Origin: JAIBJN01 sp963748205
GTDB taxonomy: Bacteria > Actinomycetota > Thermoleophilia > Gaiellales > Gaiellaceae
Direction of reading: 5' to 3'
Assembly (NCBI GenBank): GCA_963748205.1
Contig: CAVVIB010000012.1
Location: 99,004 to 163,003 of the forward strand
DNA length: 64,000 nucleotides
The translations under genes and the position numbers were made by a program. Shown here piece by piece: positions 1-8,328 of this stretch (its first letter is position 1; the number at the start of each line of letters is the position of its first letter). The notes under the pieces are model-generated. The model was not told the origin of the DNA, searched no databases, and saw nothing but the letters and a program-made list of their open reading frames with translations.

Positions 1-53
1 TTTTCTTCGGCGAGCCGCTCCTGGACGCCTATCTCCGCGGCACAGGACTTTAG
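1..53 (+). CDS. C-terminal end of an upstream gene, possibly prepilin peptidase
   Basis: Only the last 16 codons are inside the window (reading from base 3, stop TAG at 51-53). The residues read FFGEPLLDAYLRGTGL. A short hydrophobic end of the type FFGxPLLxxYL is typical of the last helix of A24 prepilin peptidases (PilD), which would suit the pilus genes that follow. With 16 residues this is a guess from context and resemblance; any small membrane protein could end this way. Confidence 0.35.
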   Translation, partial: FFGEPLLDAYLRGTGL

Positions 54-73
54 AGGTACCCGACATCCCCCCT

Positions 74-102
74 CTTGGGGATGGACGCCGCCGCGCCGAT
101 AA
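74..102 (+). promoter_or_regulatory. Sigma-28-like promoter of pilB
   Basis: CTTGGG at 74-79, exactly 15 bases, then GCCGATAA at 95-102. The -10 box is identical to the FliA/WhiG consensus. Nine bases separate it from the pilB ATG at 112 and no Shine-Dalgarno sequence is present, so the transcript is probably leaderless. The same arrangement recurs at four other pilus transcription starts in this window. An ATCCCC/GGGGAT inverted repeat (65-70 and 77-82) overlaps the -35 region. Confidence 0.6.
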
Positions 103-111
103 CTCCTAGAG

Positions 112-1959
112 ATGGAGTTCGAAGAGCTTCAACCACTCCGTAGAGCGGGGACGGGCGACGGTGAGGAGTCGCCGGGGATCGAGCCGAAGTACCCACCGGG
201 TGCGGGCATCCCGGAGAACCGCATCGCGCACTTCGTCGCCGAGCTGCTCGAGACCACCGGCCTGATTCCGCTCGACCGGCTCGCGGGCGCGCGCTCGCGC
301 GCGGGCGCCGGCTCGCTCGCCAAGGCGATCATGGAAGAGGCGCCCGTGGATTCCGCGGAGCTGCTCATCCCCGGCCAGCGCATCAGCGCGCCGACCGCGA
401 CCGAGAAGGCCAAGGAGATCGCGGAGCGGCATCACCTCCCGTGGATCGACCTGGGAGCCGTGGGCGTCCAGAAGGTCGCCGCCGAATCGATTCCGCCGCA
501 CGTGCTCGAGCGCGCCGGCGCCGTGCCGTACCAGGTCTCGGGCGACAAGCTCCGCATCGCGGTCTCCGACCCGACGAACGTGCAGGCGATCGACGAGCTG
601 CGCCTGGCGACGCGCTTCACGCTCGAGATCGCCGTCGCGGCGGAAGAGGAGATCGAGCTCGAGCTCAAGCGCCTCAATGCCGCCAAGGACGCGTGGGAGC
701 GCGCCGCGCTCGTCGAGGAAGAGTTCGACATCGGCACCGACGAGGAGGAGGACGGCGACGACCTCGAGGCCGACGACGGCGTCTCCGACGCCCCGCTCGT
801 CCGCCTCGTGAACTCGATCATTCTCCAGGCGGCCGAGGACGGGGCCAGCGACGTCCACTTCGACCCCCAGGACGACGCGCTCGTCGTGCGGCTCCGCGTG
901 GACGGCGTGCTCCACGAGGTGCAGCGGATCCCGAAGCGCCTCGCGGCGGGCGTCACGACCCGCCTGAAGGTGCTCGCGAAGCTCGACATCGCCGAGCGCC
1001 GTAAGCCGCAGGACGGCCGCATCTCGTTGAACGCCAAGGCCGCCGGGCGCCTGCTCGACATCCGTGTCGCGGTGCTGCCGACGGTCGAGGGCGAGGGAGT
1101 CGTCATGCGCCTCCTCGACAAGTCGAAGCGCCCGCCGACCCTCGCCGAGCTCGGCCTCTCCGAGGACATGCGCAAGATCTTCGAGGAGATCGTCGTCAAG
1201 CCGACCGGCGCCCTCCTCGTCACGGGGCCCACCGGCTCCGGTAAGTCGACGACGCTCTACGCGTCGCTGAACGAGATCAATCGCTCCGAGATCAACATCA
1301 TCACGGTCGAGGACCCGGTCGAGTACCGCCTCGCCGGGCTCAACCAGGTGCAGGTGAACATGCGCGCGGGGATGACGTTCTCCGCGGCGCTGCGCTCCAT
1401 CCTCCGCTCCGACCCCGACGTGGTGATGGTCGGAGAGGTCCGCGACGCAGAGACGGCCAAGATGGCGATCGAGGCCGCCCTCACCGGTCACTTCGTCCTT
1501 TCGACGCTGCACACGAACGACGCCCCGAGCGCGCTCACGCGGCTCAACGAGATGGGCGTCGAGCCGTTCCTCACGGGGTCGGCCGTGACCGCCGTGCTCG
1601 CCCAGCGCCTCGCGCGCAAGCTCTGCACGCACTGCTGCGAGATGTACATGGCCACGCGGGAGGAGATGCTCGAGGCGCGCTTCACGCCCGAGCAGGCCGC
1701 CTCGGCCGACGGCGTCGGGCTCTACCGCAAGCGCGGCTGCCCGCGCTGCAACCAGACCGGCTACAAGGGCCGGATCGGCATCTACCAGCTCATGGTCATG
1801 AACGAGGAGGTCAGCCGCCTCGCCGCCCAGCACGCAAGCCGTGAGGAGCTCGAGCGCGCCGCTCTCGAGACCGGCATGAAGTCCCTCTGGGAGGACGGCC
1901 TGGCCAAGGTCGTCTCGGGCCTGACCTCCCTCGAGGAGCTGGCCCGCGTGCTCGTCTAG
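112..1959 (+). CDS. pilB: Type IV pilus assembly ATPase PilB
   Basis: Hexameric cytoplasmic ATPase that powers pilus extension. The 615-residue protein has the GspE/PilB N-terminal domain (about 50-215) and an acidic linker near 205-220. The secretion ATPase core follows, with Walker A GPTGSGKST near residue 373, a Walker B-type segment DPDVVMVGE near 434, and the His box STLHTND. A zinc-binding tetra-Cys module CTHCC...CPRC lies near 504-546. Length is normal for the family. It starts at the ATG nine bases after a sigma-28-like -10 box. It is convergent with the TadG-like gene; the two stop codons are about 20 bases apart. Confidence 0.95.
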   Translation: MEFEELQPLRRAGTGDGEESPGIEPKYPPGAGIPENRIAHFVAELLETTGLIPLDRLAGARSRAGAGSLAKAIMEEAPVDSAELLIPGQRISAPTATEKAKEIAERHHLPWIDLGAVGVQKVAAESIPPHVLERAGAVPYQVSGDKLRIAVSDPTNVQAIDELRLATRFTLEIAVAAEEEIELELKRLNAAKDAWERAALVEEEFDIGTDEEEDGDDLEADDGVSDAPLVRLVNSIILQAAEDGASDVHFDPQDDALVVRLRVDGVLHEVQRIPKRLAAGVTTRLKVLAKLDIAERRKPQDGRISLNAKAAGRLLDIRVAVLPTVEGEGVVMRLLDKSKRPPTLAELGLSEDMRKIFEEIVVKPTGALLVTGPTGSGKSTTLYASLNEINRSEINIITVEDPVEYRLAGLNQVQVNMRAGMTFSAALRSILRSDPDVVMVGEVRDAETAKMAIEAALTGHFVLSTLHTNDAPSALTRLNEMGVEPFLTGSAVTAVLAQRLARKLCTHCCEMYMATREEMLEARFTPEQAASADGVGLYRKRGCPRCNQTGYKGRIGIYQLMVMNEEVSRLAAQHASREELERAALETGMKSLWEDGLAKVVSGLTSLEELARVLV

Positions 1960-1981
1960 TCGCGCGGGGTCGCGCGCCTAG
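1956..1981. terminator. Inverted repeat between convergent stop codons
   Basis: CTAG, T, CGCGCG, a four-base loop, CGCGCG, C, CTAG. The perfect GC-rich hairpin includes both stop codons of pilB and the TadG-like gene. There is no T-run, so termination activity is only likely by position. Confidence 0.4.
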
Positions 1982-3198
1982 AGCGAGTCGTCCGGGATGA
2001 TGCGCGTCCCGCCGATCTCTGCCGCGATCTCGGTGTAGATCCGCGTCAGGTCGCCGGGGTTCGGCTGGTTGAAGAAGGTCTCGATGTTCGTGGCCATCTG
2101 CTGCAGTGCCGAGTACGCGGTGATCGTGGGGGACTCGAGCGCGCCGGTGTAGGACTGGCACCGGTTGGCGCCGCCGCCGAGGGCGTCGAGGTCGTAGCCG
2201 ATGGTGTAGATCAGCGTCCCGGCTGTCTTGGCGGTTGCCGCCGAGGCGACGCCCTGCCCGCACGGCCGGCGCCGGTAAGGGGACGTCGAGGAGTAGTACG
2301 TCGGGCCGGTGTTCGCGGCACCGTCGGAGAACATGATGATCACGTTCTGGACGCCCGGTCGCGCGCGCGAGCTGTTGAGCTCGGACTGTGCGTGCTCGAT
2401 CGCGTTCGCGTACGCCGTCGTCCCGCCGCCCTTCTGGCAGTTGATCGTCGAGACGAGGCGCGACGCGGTGTTCAGGTTGTCGCCGATCTTGTAGTCGTTC
2501 GAGAGCTGGACGACGTTGTAGACGGCGCTCGTCGAGTTGTAGTTGGCCTCGGCGGGCGTGTTGCAGCGGTTACCGCTGCTCGTCGCCGGCGGGAACACCG
2601 TGAGGCCGATCTTGTGCATCGCCGGGTCCATGTACTGGACGAACTCGAGCAGGCCGGCGCGCGCGTTCTGAAGGTCGGGGCAGCCGGACTGGCTGTTGCC
2701 GTTCGAGTCCTGGCACATCGAGCCCGTGCGGTCGAGGACCAGCATGATGTCCAGCGGCCTCGAGGAGCACGGTGAGCACGCCGTCGCCTTGGCGCGGATC
2801 GTGAACTCGTCGATGCCCAGCACGCGCGCAAAGAGAGTGGGGACCTTGGTGGTCTGTTCCACCACCACGGTGTTCACGGGGCTGCACGGCGCGAACGAGA
2901 GGCACTTCGTGGTGACGTTCGTCGTGACGGGCGGAAGCTTGTTGTTGTCGTTGCGCGCGCCGTCACGGCCGCTGTAGTTCGCGGCGAAGGTCTCGGCAGC
3001 CGCCTGGTCGGGCAGCTCCAGCGCGCCCGCGGTCGCCGCCGCGTCTGCGGAGGCCTGCAGGTGCCGCTTGATCAGGTACGCGCGCCCGACGTCGACGACG
3101 AGGGCTGCGGCGCCCAGAAGGACGACCAGGACGACGACAAGCAGGACAACGACCTGTCCTCGCTCGCTGTGCCGCAGGAGCGTGATTCGTGTCGGCAT
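1978..3198 (-). CDS. TadG-like pilus protein with von Willebrand factor A domain
   Basis: A 406-residue envelope protein. A basic N-terminus is followed by one hydrophobic helix (about 16-38) of TadE/TadG type, then about 100 residues of Putative-pilus-Tad-like sequence. A von Willebrand A domain begins near residue 147. Its metal-ion site reads DRTGSM (DxTGSx form), with a later SDGAAN and a TIGYD strand. Several Cys pairs suggest disulfides outside the cell. Such proteins serve as pilus-associated adhesins or minor pilins. The ATG at 3198 is preceded by an AGGAG ribosome site. An upstream in-frame extension exists but lacks a signal-like start. No sigma-28-like promoter was found here; a perfect palindrome lies just upstream. 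Confidence 0.8.
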   Translation of the reverse strand: MPTRITLLRHSERGQVVVLLVVVLVVLLGAAALVVDVGRAYLIKRHLQASADAAATAGALELPDQAAAETFAANYSGRDGARNDNNKLPPVTTNVTTKCLSFAPCSPVNTVVVEQTTKVPTLFARVLGIDEFTIRAKATACSPCSSRPLDIMLVLDRTGSMCQDSNGNSQSGCPDLQNARAGLLEFVQYMDPAMHKIGLTVFPPATSSGNRCNTPAEANYNSTSAVYNVVQLSNDYKIGDNLNTASRLVSTINCQKGGGTTAYANAIEHAQSELNSSRARPGVQNVIIMFSDGAANTGPTYYSSTSPYRRRPCGQGVASAATAKTAGTLIYTIGYDLDALGGGANRCQSYTGALESPTITAYSALQQMATNIETFFNQPNPGDLTRIYTEIAAEIGGTRIIPDDSL

Positions 3199-3211
3199 GT
3201 TTTCCGCTCCT

Positions 3212-3228
3212 GTTCCAGTTCCTGGAAC
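3212..3228. promoter_or_regulatory. Perfect 7-bp inverted repeat upstream of the TadG-like gene
   Basis: GTTCCAG, TTC, CTGGAAC. The arms are perfect, with a three-base centre, 13 bases upstream of the ATG at 3198. It looks like a dimeric repressor or activator site. The protein that binds is unknown. Confidence 0.4.
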
Positions 3229-3314
3229 GTTCGGGGGTCCTGCTCTACCGTCGAACTGTGGCCTGCGGACGCGTTTTGGGAAGCCCCCGATGAGGGGATT
3301 CGCCCCGTACGCGG

Positions 3315-3581
3315 CTACGTGACGTCGCAGCCCAGGTACTCGAGGACCGTGACCGTCTCCCGGATGAAGGTGTCGGCGTCGTCGCGCGTGTCGAAGCGGT
3401 ACGGCCCGGGCCTGAGTGGCTCGACCCGGATGCCGCCGAAGGGGTACACCTCGCACTCGACGAGGTAGCCGTCGGGGTTCTCGACGTAGCGCATGCGCAC
3501 GACCTCGCGGTTGTCCTTACGCGCGGAGCGCAGCGCGAGCTCCTGCGGGGCGCCGTCGGTCGCGCGCGCCGCCTCGCTCAT
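3315..3581 (-). CDS. Small conserved-looking hypothetical protein in the pilus locus
   Basis: 88 residues starting MSEAARATDG and ending LEYLGCDVT. The start ATG overlaps the stop of the thioredoxin-fold gene by four bases (ATGA), so the two are probably translationally coupled. The second half is a compact alpha/beta-looking segment (VECEVYPFGGIRVEPL, then a helix RDDADTFIRETVTVLEYLG). No signal peptide or membrane helix is seen. No family is recognised; the coupling suggests a role with its upstream partner. Confidence 0.6.
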   Translation of the reverse strand: MSEAARATDGAPQELALRSARKDNREVVRMRYVENPDGYLVECEVYPFGGIRVEPLRPGPYRFDTRDDADTFIRETVTVLEYLGCDVT

Positions 3582-4468
3582 CGGCGGGCGTTGGTGACGG
3601 CCTGGGCGATCGTGACACGATCGACGGGGCCCTCGAAGTGCGACTTGAGCTTCGGCCCGCGCACGAAGACGAGCGTCGCCGGCGTGTTGAGCACCTCGTA
3701 GCCGATCGCCAGCGCGGCCACCTGGGCCTCGCGCTTGACGTTGACGGCCACAAAGCCTGCGCCTGAGTCGAGCGCGGCCGCGCGCGCCTCGGCGACGGCA
3801 ATGGCGTCGACCCTCGACTTGGGGGCGTAGAAGACCACCACGACCGTGCGGTAGCGAAGGAGCATCCACTCGAGGCTGTCCGTGCCCCTGGCGCTCCGGA
3901 GATATTTCGCCGCGTCGGTGGCGCACACGGTGGCGCCGAGCTTGCGGAAGGTCTTCGCGGGCTTGCCGACGATCTCCGGGACGGTTTCGAGAAGGTCGAT
4001 CGCGCTCACGTAGTTGCGAGACTTGAACGCCTTGTGCGCTCGGCGGAAGGCGATTGCGGCCCGCGTATACCGGTCCTGCAGGTCGAGAACCATTTCCCTT
4101 CGGTTCTTCGGCCAGCCGAGGGCCTTCAGTTGCGGGTTGAAGAAGCGGAAGTACTTGTCGATCCGGTTGAACGTCTGCGCGATCATCTTGCGCGTCTGGA
4201 TCTCGCCGATGACCTGGCCTTCGAGCCCGGCCTTCCGGCAGAGCTCGTTGGCGCCGGTGGCCCAGGCCTCGGCCGTCACGGGGCCGGGCTTCGGAGTCTT
4301 CCCGGGCGCGGCCGGTGCGGCGGGCGCTGCCGGCGCCGTCGTCGTGACGGGCGCAGCCACCGGGTCGGGCCCGGGGGCGCCGCCCATCGCATAAGCGCCG
4401 AACCCTGCGCCGAGGAGGCCCAGGACCGCGACGGGGATGAGCACGTTGAGGCGAAGCTGTTGCCGCAT
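3578..4468 (-). CDS. Membrane-anchored protein with thioredoxin-like C-terminal domain
   Basis: 296 residues. One N-terminal membrane helix (about 9-28) leads into an Ala/Pro/Thr-rich spacer (about 35-60), a helical middle region (65-200), and a thioredoxin-fold-like end (about 210-290). That end shows a beta strand VVVVFYAPKS, a helix, NVKREAQVAALAIGYEVLNTPATLVFVRG with the cis-Pro position (NTPA), and a last helix. The CxxC redox motif is absent; FYAPKS occupies its place, so a redox role is unlikely. Transcription probably starts at the sigma-28-like promoter ten bases upstream of the ATG. It lies between pilin and TadG-like genes, suggesting pilus assembly or quality control. Confidence 0.7.
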   Translation of the reverse strand: MRQQLRLNVLIPVAVLGLLGAGFGAYAMGGAPGPDPVAAPVTTTAPAAPAAPAAPGKTPKPGPVTAEAWATGANELCRKAGLEGQVIGEIQTRKMIAQTFNRIDKYFRFFNPQLKALGWPKNRREMVLDLQDRYTRAAIAFRRAHKAFKSRNYVSAIDLLETVPEIVGKPAKTFRKLGATVCATDAAKYLRSARGTDSLEWMLLRYRTVVVVFYAPKSRVDAIAVAEARAAALDSGAGFVAVNVKREAQVAALAIGYEVLNTPATLVFVRGPKLKSHFEGPVDRVTIAQAVTNARR

Positions 4469-4478
4469 TCCACGTTCC

Positions 4479-4507
4479 CTATCGGCAGTAGGGCACGAGT
4501 GCTTAAG
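4479..4507 (-). promoter_or_regulatory. Sigma-28-like promoter of the thioredoxin-fold gene
   Basis: Reading the minus strand: CTTAAG (4507-4502), 15 bases, GCCGATAG (4486-4479), then ten bases to the ATG at 4468. There is no ribosome site, so a leaderless transcript is expected. It lies directly beyond the terminator of the pilin gene. Confidence 0.6.
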
Positions 4508-4510
4508 AAG

Positions 4511-4536
4511 AAAGGGCGCGGTTTCCCGCGCCCTTT
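4511..4536 (-). terminator. Intrinsic terminator after the pilin gene
   Basis: AAAGGGCGCGG and CCGCGCCCTTT form an 11-bp perfect stem around a short loop. On the minus strand the stem is followed by TTTCTTCTT. It starts 22 bases after the pilin stop and separates the abundant pilin transcript from the next gene. Confidence 0.8.
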
Positions 4537-4558
4537 CTCGAACATGCTCCGAGCCTGT

Positions 4559-4951
4559 CTAGCAGGCGCCGGTGACGATGTCTCCAGCCGGGCCGCCCTT
4601 CTTGAAAACGGCCTGACCGACGGTGCTCTGGATGCAGTACGACCCAGCCGTCGCGCGGACGATCTGGACGTTCTTGATGCCGGCGTCGTAGTCCGACTTC
4701 AGAACGGCGGACGTGAGTCCGACGTAGCCGCTCGCGGTGTGGTCGGCGTAGTACGCCTCGACACCCGGGATGGCCGCGCGAACGTTCGCCTGGGCCGCCG
4801 ACCGCTCCGCGCGGGCGCGGAAGCTGAGGTACGACGGAATGGCGATAGCAAGCAGGATTCCGATGATGATGATCACGACCAAGAGCTCGATAAGGGTGAA
4901 ACCACCCTCCTTCTCCGAGACGGTGATCCGGTTCCTGAGCCTCTGAATCAT
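4559..4951 (-). CDS. pilA: Type IV pilin (major pilin candidate)
   Basis: 130-residue prepilin. A charged leader of 17 residues ends in Gly, followed by FTLIELLVVI. This is the class III signal, cut after Gly by prepilin peptidase, with the conserved Glu5 of the mature chain. A long hydrophobic helix and a small globular domain follow. The two Cys of the mature domain (SYCIQS and the final TGAC) could form the C-terminal disulfide loop typical of type IVa pilins. A strong ribosome site (AAGGAAGGAG) and a dedicated terminator fit high expression. It is divergent from pilT. Confidence 0.92.
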   Translation of the reverse strand: MIQRLRNRITVSEKEGGFTLIELLVVIIIIGILLAIAIPSYLSFRARAERSAAQANVRAAIPGVEAYYADHTASGYVGLTSAVLKSDYDAGIKNVQIVRATAGSYCIQSTVGQAVFKKGGPAGDIVTGAC

Positions 4952-5059
4952 GTGCGAACTCCTTCCTTGAACAATGCGTAAGCGTGCAGTGGCTCAAGGC
5001 GAGGTATCGACAGTTGAAGGCCCGATGGAATCCCCCCAGTTGAGGGATTTTCTACCCCC

Positions 5060-5088
5060 CTTTAGTGAAGCGGGTTCCCTGCCGATAG
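5060..5088 (+). promoter_or_regulatory. Sigma-28-like promoter of the pilT-pilMNO operon
   Basis: CTTTAG at 5060-5065, 15 bases, GCCGATAG at 5081-5088. Here the ATG of pilT is 18 bases further on and has a GGGAGG ribosome site, so this transcript would carry a very short leader. An AATCCC...GGGATT inverted repeat (about 5029-5048) lies upstream, in the shared region with the divergent pilin gene. Confidence 0.55.
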
Positions 5089-5106
5089 CTGCCGACGGGA
5101 GGACCC

Positions 5107-6358
5107 ATGGAACCAACCTTGCAATCGAGCCCAGAACCCATTCAGCCGCCTGCGTCCGAGCCGGCTCAGGAGGCGCACGCGAGCGCGCCCGAGGCTGCAC
5201 CCGCGGCCCCGCCGCCGCGCCGTGCGGCGACCTCGATCGACGACCTGCTCGAGCAGGTCGTGGTTCGCGGCGCCTCTGACCTCCACGTCACGGTCGGCTC
5301 CGAGCCGGTCATCCGCGTCAACGGCGGCCTCGAGCGCCTGGACGAGTTCAGCCGGCTCATGCCGGACGACACGCAGCGGATGCTCTACCGGATCCTCTCC
5401 ACGGAGCAGCAGAAGCACTTCGAGATCAAGCGCCAGATCGACATCTCGTACTCGATCCCGGGCCTCGCGCGCTTCCGCGTGAATGTCTACTTCCAGCGCG
5501 AGAGCCTCGGTGCCGCGTTCCGTCTCATCCCTGCCGAGCTGAAGACGCTCGAGCAGCTGAACCTTCCGCCCGTCCTGAAGGAGTTCACCTCGAAGCCGCG
5601 CGGGCTCGTCCTCGTCACCGGGCCGACCGGTTCCGGTAAGTCGACGACGCTCGCCGCGGTGATCGACGAGATCAACCGCACGCGCGACGACCACATCATG
5701 ACCATCGAGGACCCGATCGAGTTCCTCCACCGCCACAAGCGGTGCATCGTCAACCAGCGCGAGATCGGCCCCGACGCGACGAGCTTCGCCGAGGCGCTGC
5801 GCGGCGCGCTCCGCCAGGACCCCGACGTGATCCTCCTCGGCGAGATGCGCGACCTCGAGACGATCTCGACCGCGCTGACCGCGGCCGAGACGGGCCACCT
5901 CGTCTTCGCCACCCTGCACACGCAGGACGCGCCCTCCACGGTCGACCGCCTCATCGACGTCTTCCCCGCCGCCCAGCAGGAGCAGGTGCGCGTGCAGATC
6001 GCCGGCACGCTCGTCGGAATCGTCACGCAGACGCTGCTTCCCACGATCGGACGGCCGCGGCCGTGTGGCCGCGCTCGAGGTGCTCCTGCCCGACGACGCC
6101 GTGCGGAACCTCATCCGCCAGGCGAAGGTCGAGCAGATCTACTCGATCATGCAGACGAACACCGCGCGCGGGATGCAGACGCTCGAGCAGGCGATGCTCG
6201 AGCTCTGCCGCTCAGGGAAGATCTCGACCGATACCGCGCTCGGGCGCTCGAGCCGGCCCGACCAGCTCAAGAGCCTCCTGCAGCGCAACGGCCTCATGCC
6301 CTCCGACGACCCCGCCGCCGCAGCCGCGGGTGGCAGCCTCCGGGTGGCGGGAGGCTAG
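5107..6358 (+). CDS. pilT: Pilus retraction ATPase PilT (one frame break)
   Basis: Cytoplasmic ATPase that depolymerises the pilus. After about 40 Pro/Ala-rich residues it follows the PilT pattern: PAS-like N-domain (DLLEQVVVRGASDLHVTVG), Walker A GPTGSGKST near residue 170, Asp box TIEDPIEF, Walker B DPDVILLGEMRD, and HLVFATLHTQDAPST. The C-terminal ALEVLLPDDAVRNLI helix lies in the next frame. A single extra base near 6050 (ATCGGAC for ATCGAC) breaks the frame; removing it gives 416 residues. First gene of an operon with pilM, spaced three bases. Confidence 0.93.
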
Positions 6359-6361
6359 GCG

Positions 6362-7435
6362 ATGGGCAAGCAGGTCGTCGGACTGAAGCTCGGCGCGTCG
6401 CGGCTCAACGCCGCGTGCGTGACGGTGAACGGCTCCACGGAGGTCGTGCAGCTCGCGAGCTCGCCGCTGCCCCAGGGCCTGATCACCGGCGGCGAGGTCC
6501 GCCAGGTCGAGCCGCTGGGCGAGGAGCTCAAGGAGTTCTTCAAGCGGCACAAGCTGCCGAAGCGCAACGTCCGCATCGGCCTCGCCAACAACCGCATCGG
6601 CGTCCGCACGATCGACATCAGCGGGATCGACGATCCCAAGCACCTGGCGAACGCCGTCCGCTTCCGCGCCCAGGAGGCGCTGCCGATCCCGATCGACGAA
6701 GCGGTGCTCGACTTCCAGATCCTCTCCCAGACTCCCGCCGCAGAAGGGGTGCCGCCCTCGACGCGCGTGCTCCTCGTCGTCGCCTATCGCGACCTGATCG
6801 CGGCGTACGTCGAGGCCTGCCGGCTCGCCGGCATCCGCCTTGCGGGCGTCGACCTGGAGGCCTTCGGGCTTCTCCGCGCGCTCACGACCCAGTTTGCGAA
6901 CGAGCCGGGCGGCGGCACCGATCGCAGCGCCCTCGTGGCCGTCTCGATCGGCTCCGAGCGCAGCGTGCTCGCCGTGTCCGACGGCTACAGCTGCGAGTAC
7001 ACGCGCGTGCTCGAGTGGGGAGGCAACTCCTTGACCGACCAGGTCGCGCGCGCCCTCGAATGCGAGCTGGAGGAAGCCGAGCGGATCAAGGTCGGCCTGG
7101 GCCTCCAGGGTGACGAGGTCCCTTCGGGGCTCGCCCCCGAACGCGCCGTCAAGGCCCGTGAGGCCCTGCGCATCGGGCTCCAGGGCTTCGGCCGCGAGCT
7201 CGTCTCCTCGCTTCAGTTCTACCAGGGCCAGCCGGACTCGCTGGGCATCCGCGAGCTCGTGCTCGCCGGCGGTACCGCGCAGCTCACCGGGCTCGCGGCC
7301 GACCTCCAGCAGCTGGTGGGCGTCCCCGTGCGCGTGGGCGACGCGCTCGCCGGTGTGACCGTCGGCCGCAAGCTCAAGGGCGATGCGCCCAACCCGTCCT
7401 TCGCAGTCCCGATCGGCCTGGGGATGGCCGTCTAG
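6362..7435 (+). CDS. pilM: Pilus inner-membrane platform protein PilM
   Basis: 357-residue actin-like protein (FtsA/MreB fold, PilM family) that sits on the cytoplasmic face and binds the PilN N-terminus. It shows VVGLKLGASRLNAACV at the start (phosphate-1 loop region), ALVAVSIGSERSVLAVSDG in the middle and ELVLAGGTAQLTGL near 300 (adenosine motif). Length is normal. It starts at the ATG three bases after the pilT stop and is followed at once by the pilN-like gene. Confidence 0.92.
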   Translation: MGKQVVGLKLGASRLNAACVTVNGSTEVVQLASSPLPQGLITGGEVRQVEPLGEELKEFFKRHKLPKRNVRIGLANNRIGVRTIDISGIDDPKHLANAVRFRAQEALPIPIDEAVLDFQILSQTPAAEGVPPSTRVLLVVAYRDLIAAYVEACRLAGIRLAGVDLEAFGLLRALTTQFANEPGGGTDRSALVAVSIGSERSVLAVSDGYSCEYTRVLEWGGNSLTDQVARALECELEEAERIKVGLGLQGDEVPSGLAPERAVKAREALRIGLQGFGRELVSSLQFYQGQPDSLGIRELVLAGGTAQLTGLAADLQQLVGVPVRVGDALAGVTVGRKLKGDAPNPSFAVPIGLGMAV

Positions 7436-7437
7436 CG

Positions 7438-8328
7438 ATGCCGATCGACCTGAAGAAGGAGATCAAGCTCTCCGACCTCTTCCGCCGCGGCAGCGGGCCT
7501 GCGCCCGAGGACGCCGCCGGGGAGGAGGCGCCCAAGCCCGAGAAGGAAAAGAAGGAGCGCAAGAGCTTCTCGTTCTCCCGCGGGCCGAAGGAGCCGAAGG
7601 AGCCCAAGGCGCCCAAGGCGCCGAAGGAGCCGAAGGAGCCTCGCGCGCGCAAGGAGAAGAAGCAGAAGGCCGCGGTCGCCGCCAAGGCCGCGCCGCCGCC
7701 TCCCGCGGTGCCGCTCATGCGGGCCTTCAACCTGATGCCGCAGCAGGAGGCGGGCGAGAAGACGACGATCTCGCCTGCGCTCACCAAGGTCGCGATCGCC
7801 CTGCTCGGCGTTCTCGTGGTCGCAGGCCTCGGGTTCGCCTACATGACGTCCAGCGCAAGTGTGGCCGACAAGCGCGCCGAGGCCGACGACCGTCGAGCCG
7901 AGCTGGCGCAGCTCACGGCACAGATCGGGCCGGAGGCCGCCGACCCGTCGGCGTCGCTCGCCGGCGAGAGCCAGGCCCGGACGGCCGCGCTCGCCGACGC
8001 GCTCGGCACCCGTGTGGCCTGGGATCGGATCCTGCGTGAGTTCTCGCTCGTCCTTCCGGACCCCGTCGTGCTCTTGAGCATCACCGCCAGCAGCGGAACG
8101 TCCGGCTCTGCCGACCCTCTGAGCGGCGCTCCTGCCGGTGAGACGACGTTCAGGATCGAGGGAACCGCCGCCACGCAGGCAGCCGTCGCCCTGCTGCTCT
8201 CGCGGATGTCCGTCGTCCCCGAGTTCTCCGAGGTCCGCCTCGAGTCGAGCGCGCGGAACGCCGAAGAGGGTGGATACCAGTTCGTCATCGCGGCCACGAT
8301 CGCGCCCGAAGGGGAGATCCAGCAGTGA
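7438..8328 (+). CDS. pilN: PilN-like pilus alignment protein with Lys/Pro/Glu-rich N-terminus
   Basis: 296 residues. A cytoplasmic N-terminal region of about 100 residues is rich in KEP/KAP triplets (about 50-85). It is followed by the conserved AFNLMP motif of PilN, the segment that docks in PilM. One membrane helix (about 119-140), a coiled-coil and a PilN-like ferredoxin-fold domain complete it. The long basic/acidic spacer before the PilM-binding motif is unusual; most PilN proteins have the motif at residue 1-10. It overlaps pilO by four bases. Confidence 0.85.
   Translation: MPIDLKKEIKLSDLFRRGSGPAPEDAAGEEAPKPEKEKKERKSFSFSRGPKEPKEPKAPKAPKEPKEPRARKEKKQKAAVAAKAAPPPPAVPLMRAFNLMPQQEAGEKTTISPALTKVAIALLGVLVVAGLGFAYMTSSASVADKRAEADDRRAELAQLTAQIGPEAADPSASLAGESQARTAALADALGTRVAWDRILREFSLVLPDPVVLLSITASSGTSGSADPLSGAPAGETTFRIEGTAATQAAVALLLSRMSVVPEFSEVRLESSARNAEEGGYQFVIAATIAPEGEIQQ

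Noticed and set aside
106..1833. Long open frame (575 codons) antisense to pilB, and a similar 567-codon frame opposite the subtilase (47738-49441).
   Set aside because: High-GC codon bias leaves antisense frames open; the translations are Arg/Ala/Glu/Leu-rich without motifs, whereas the sense strands encode complete known families.
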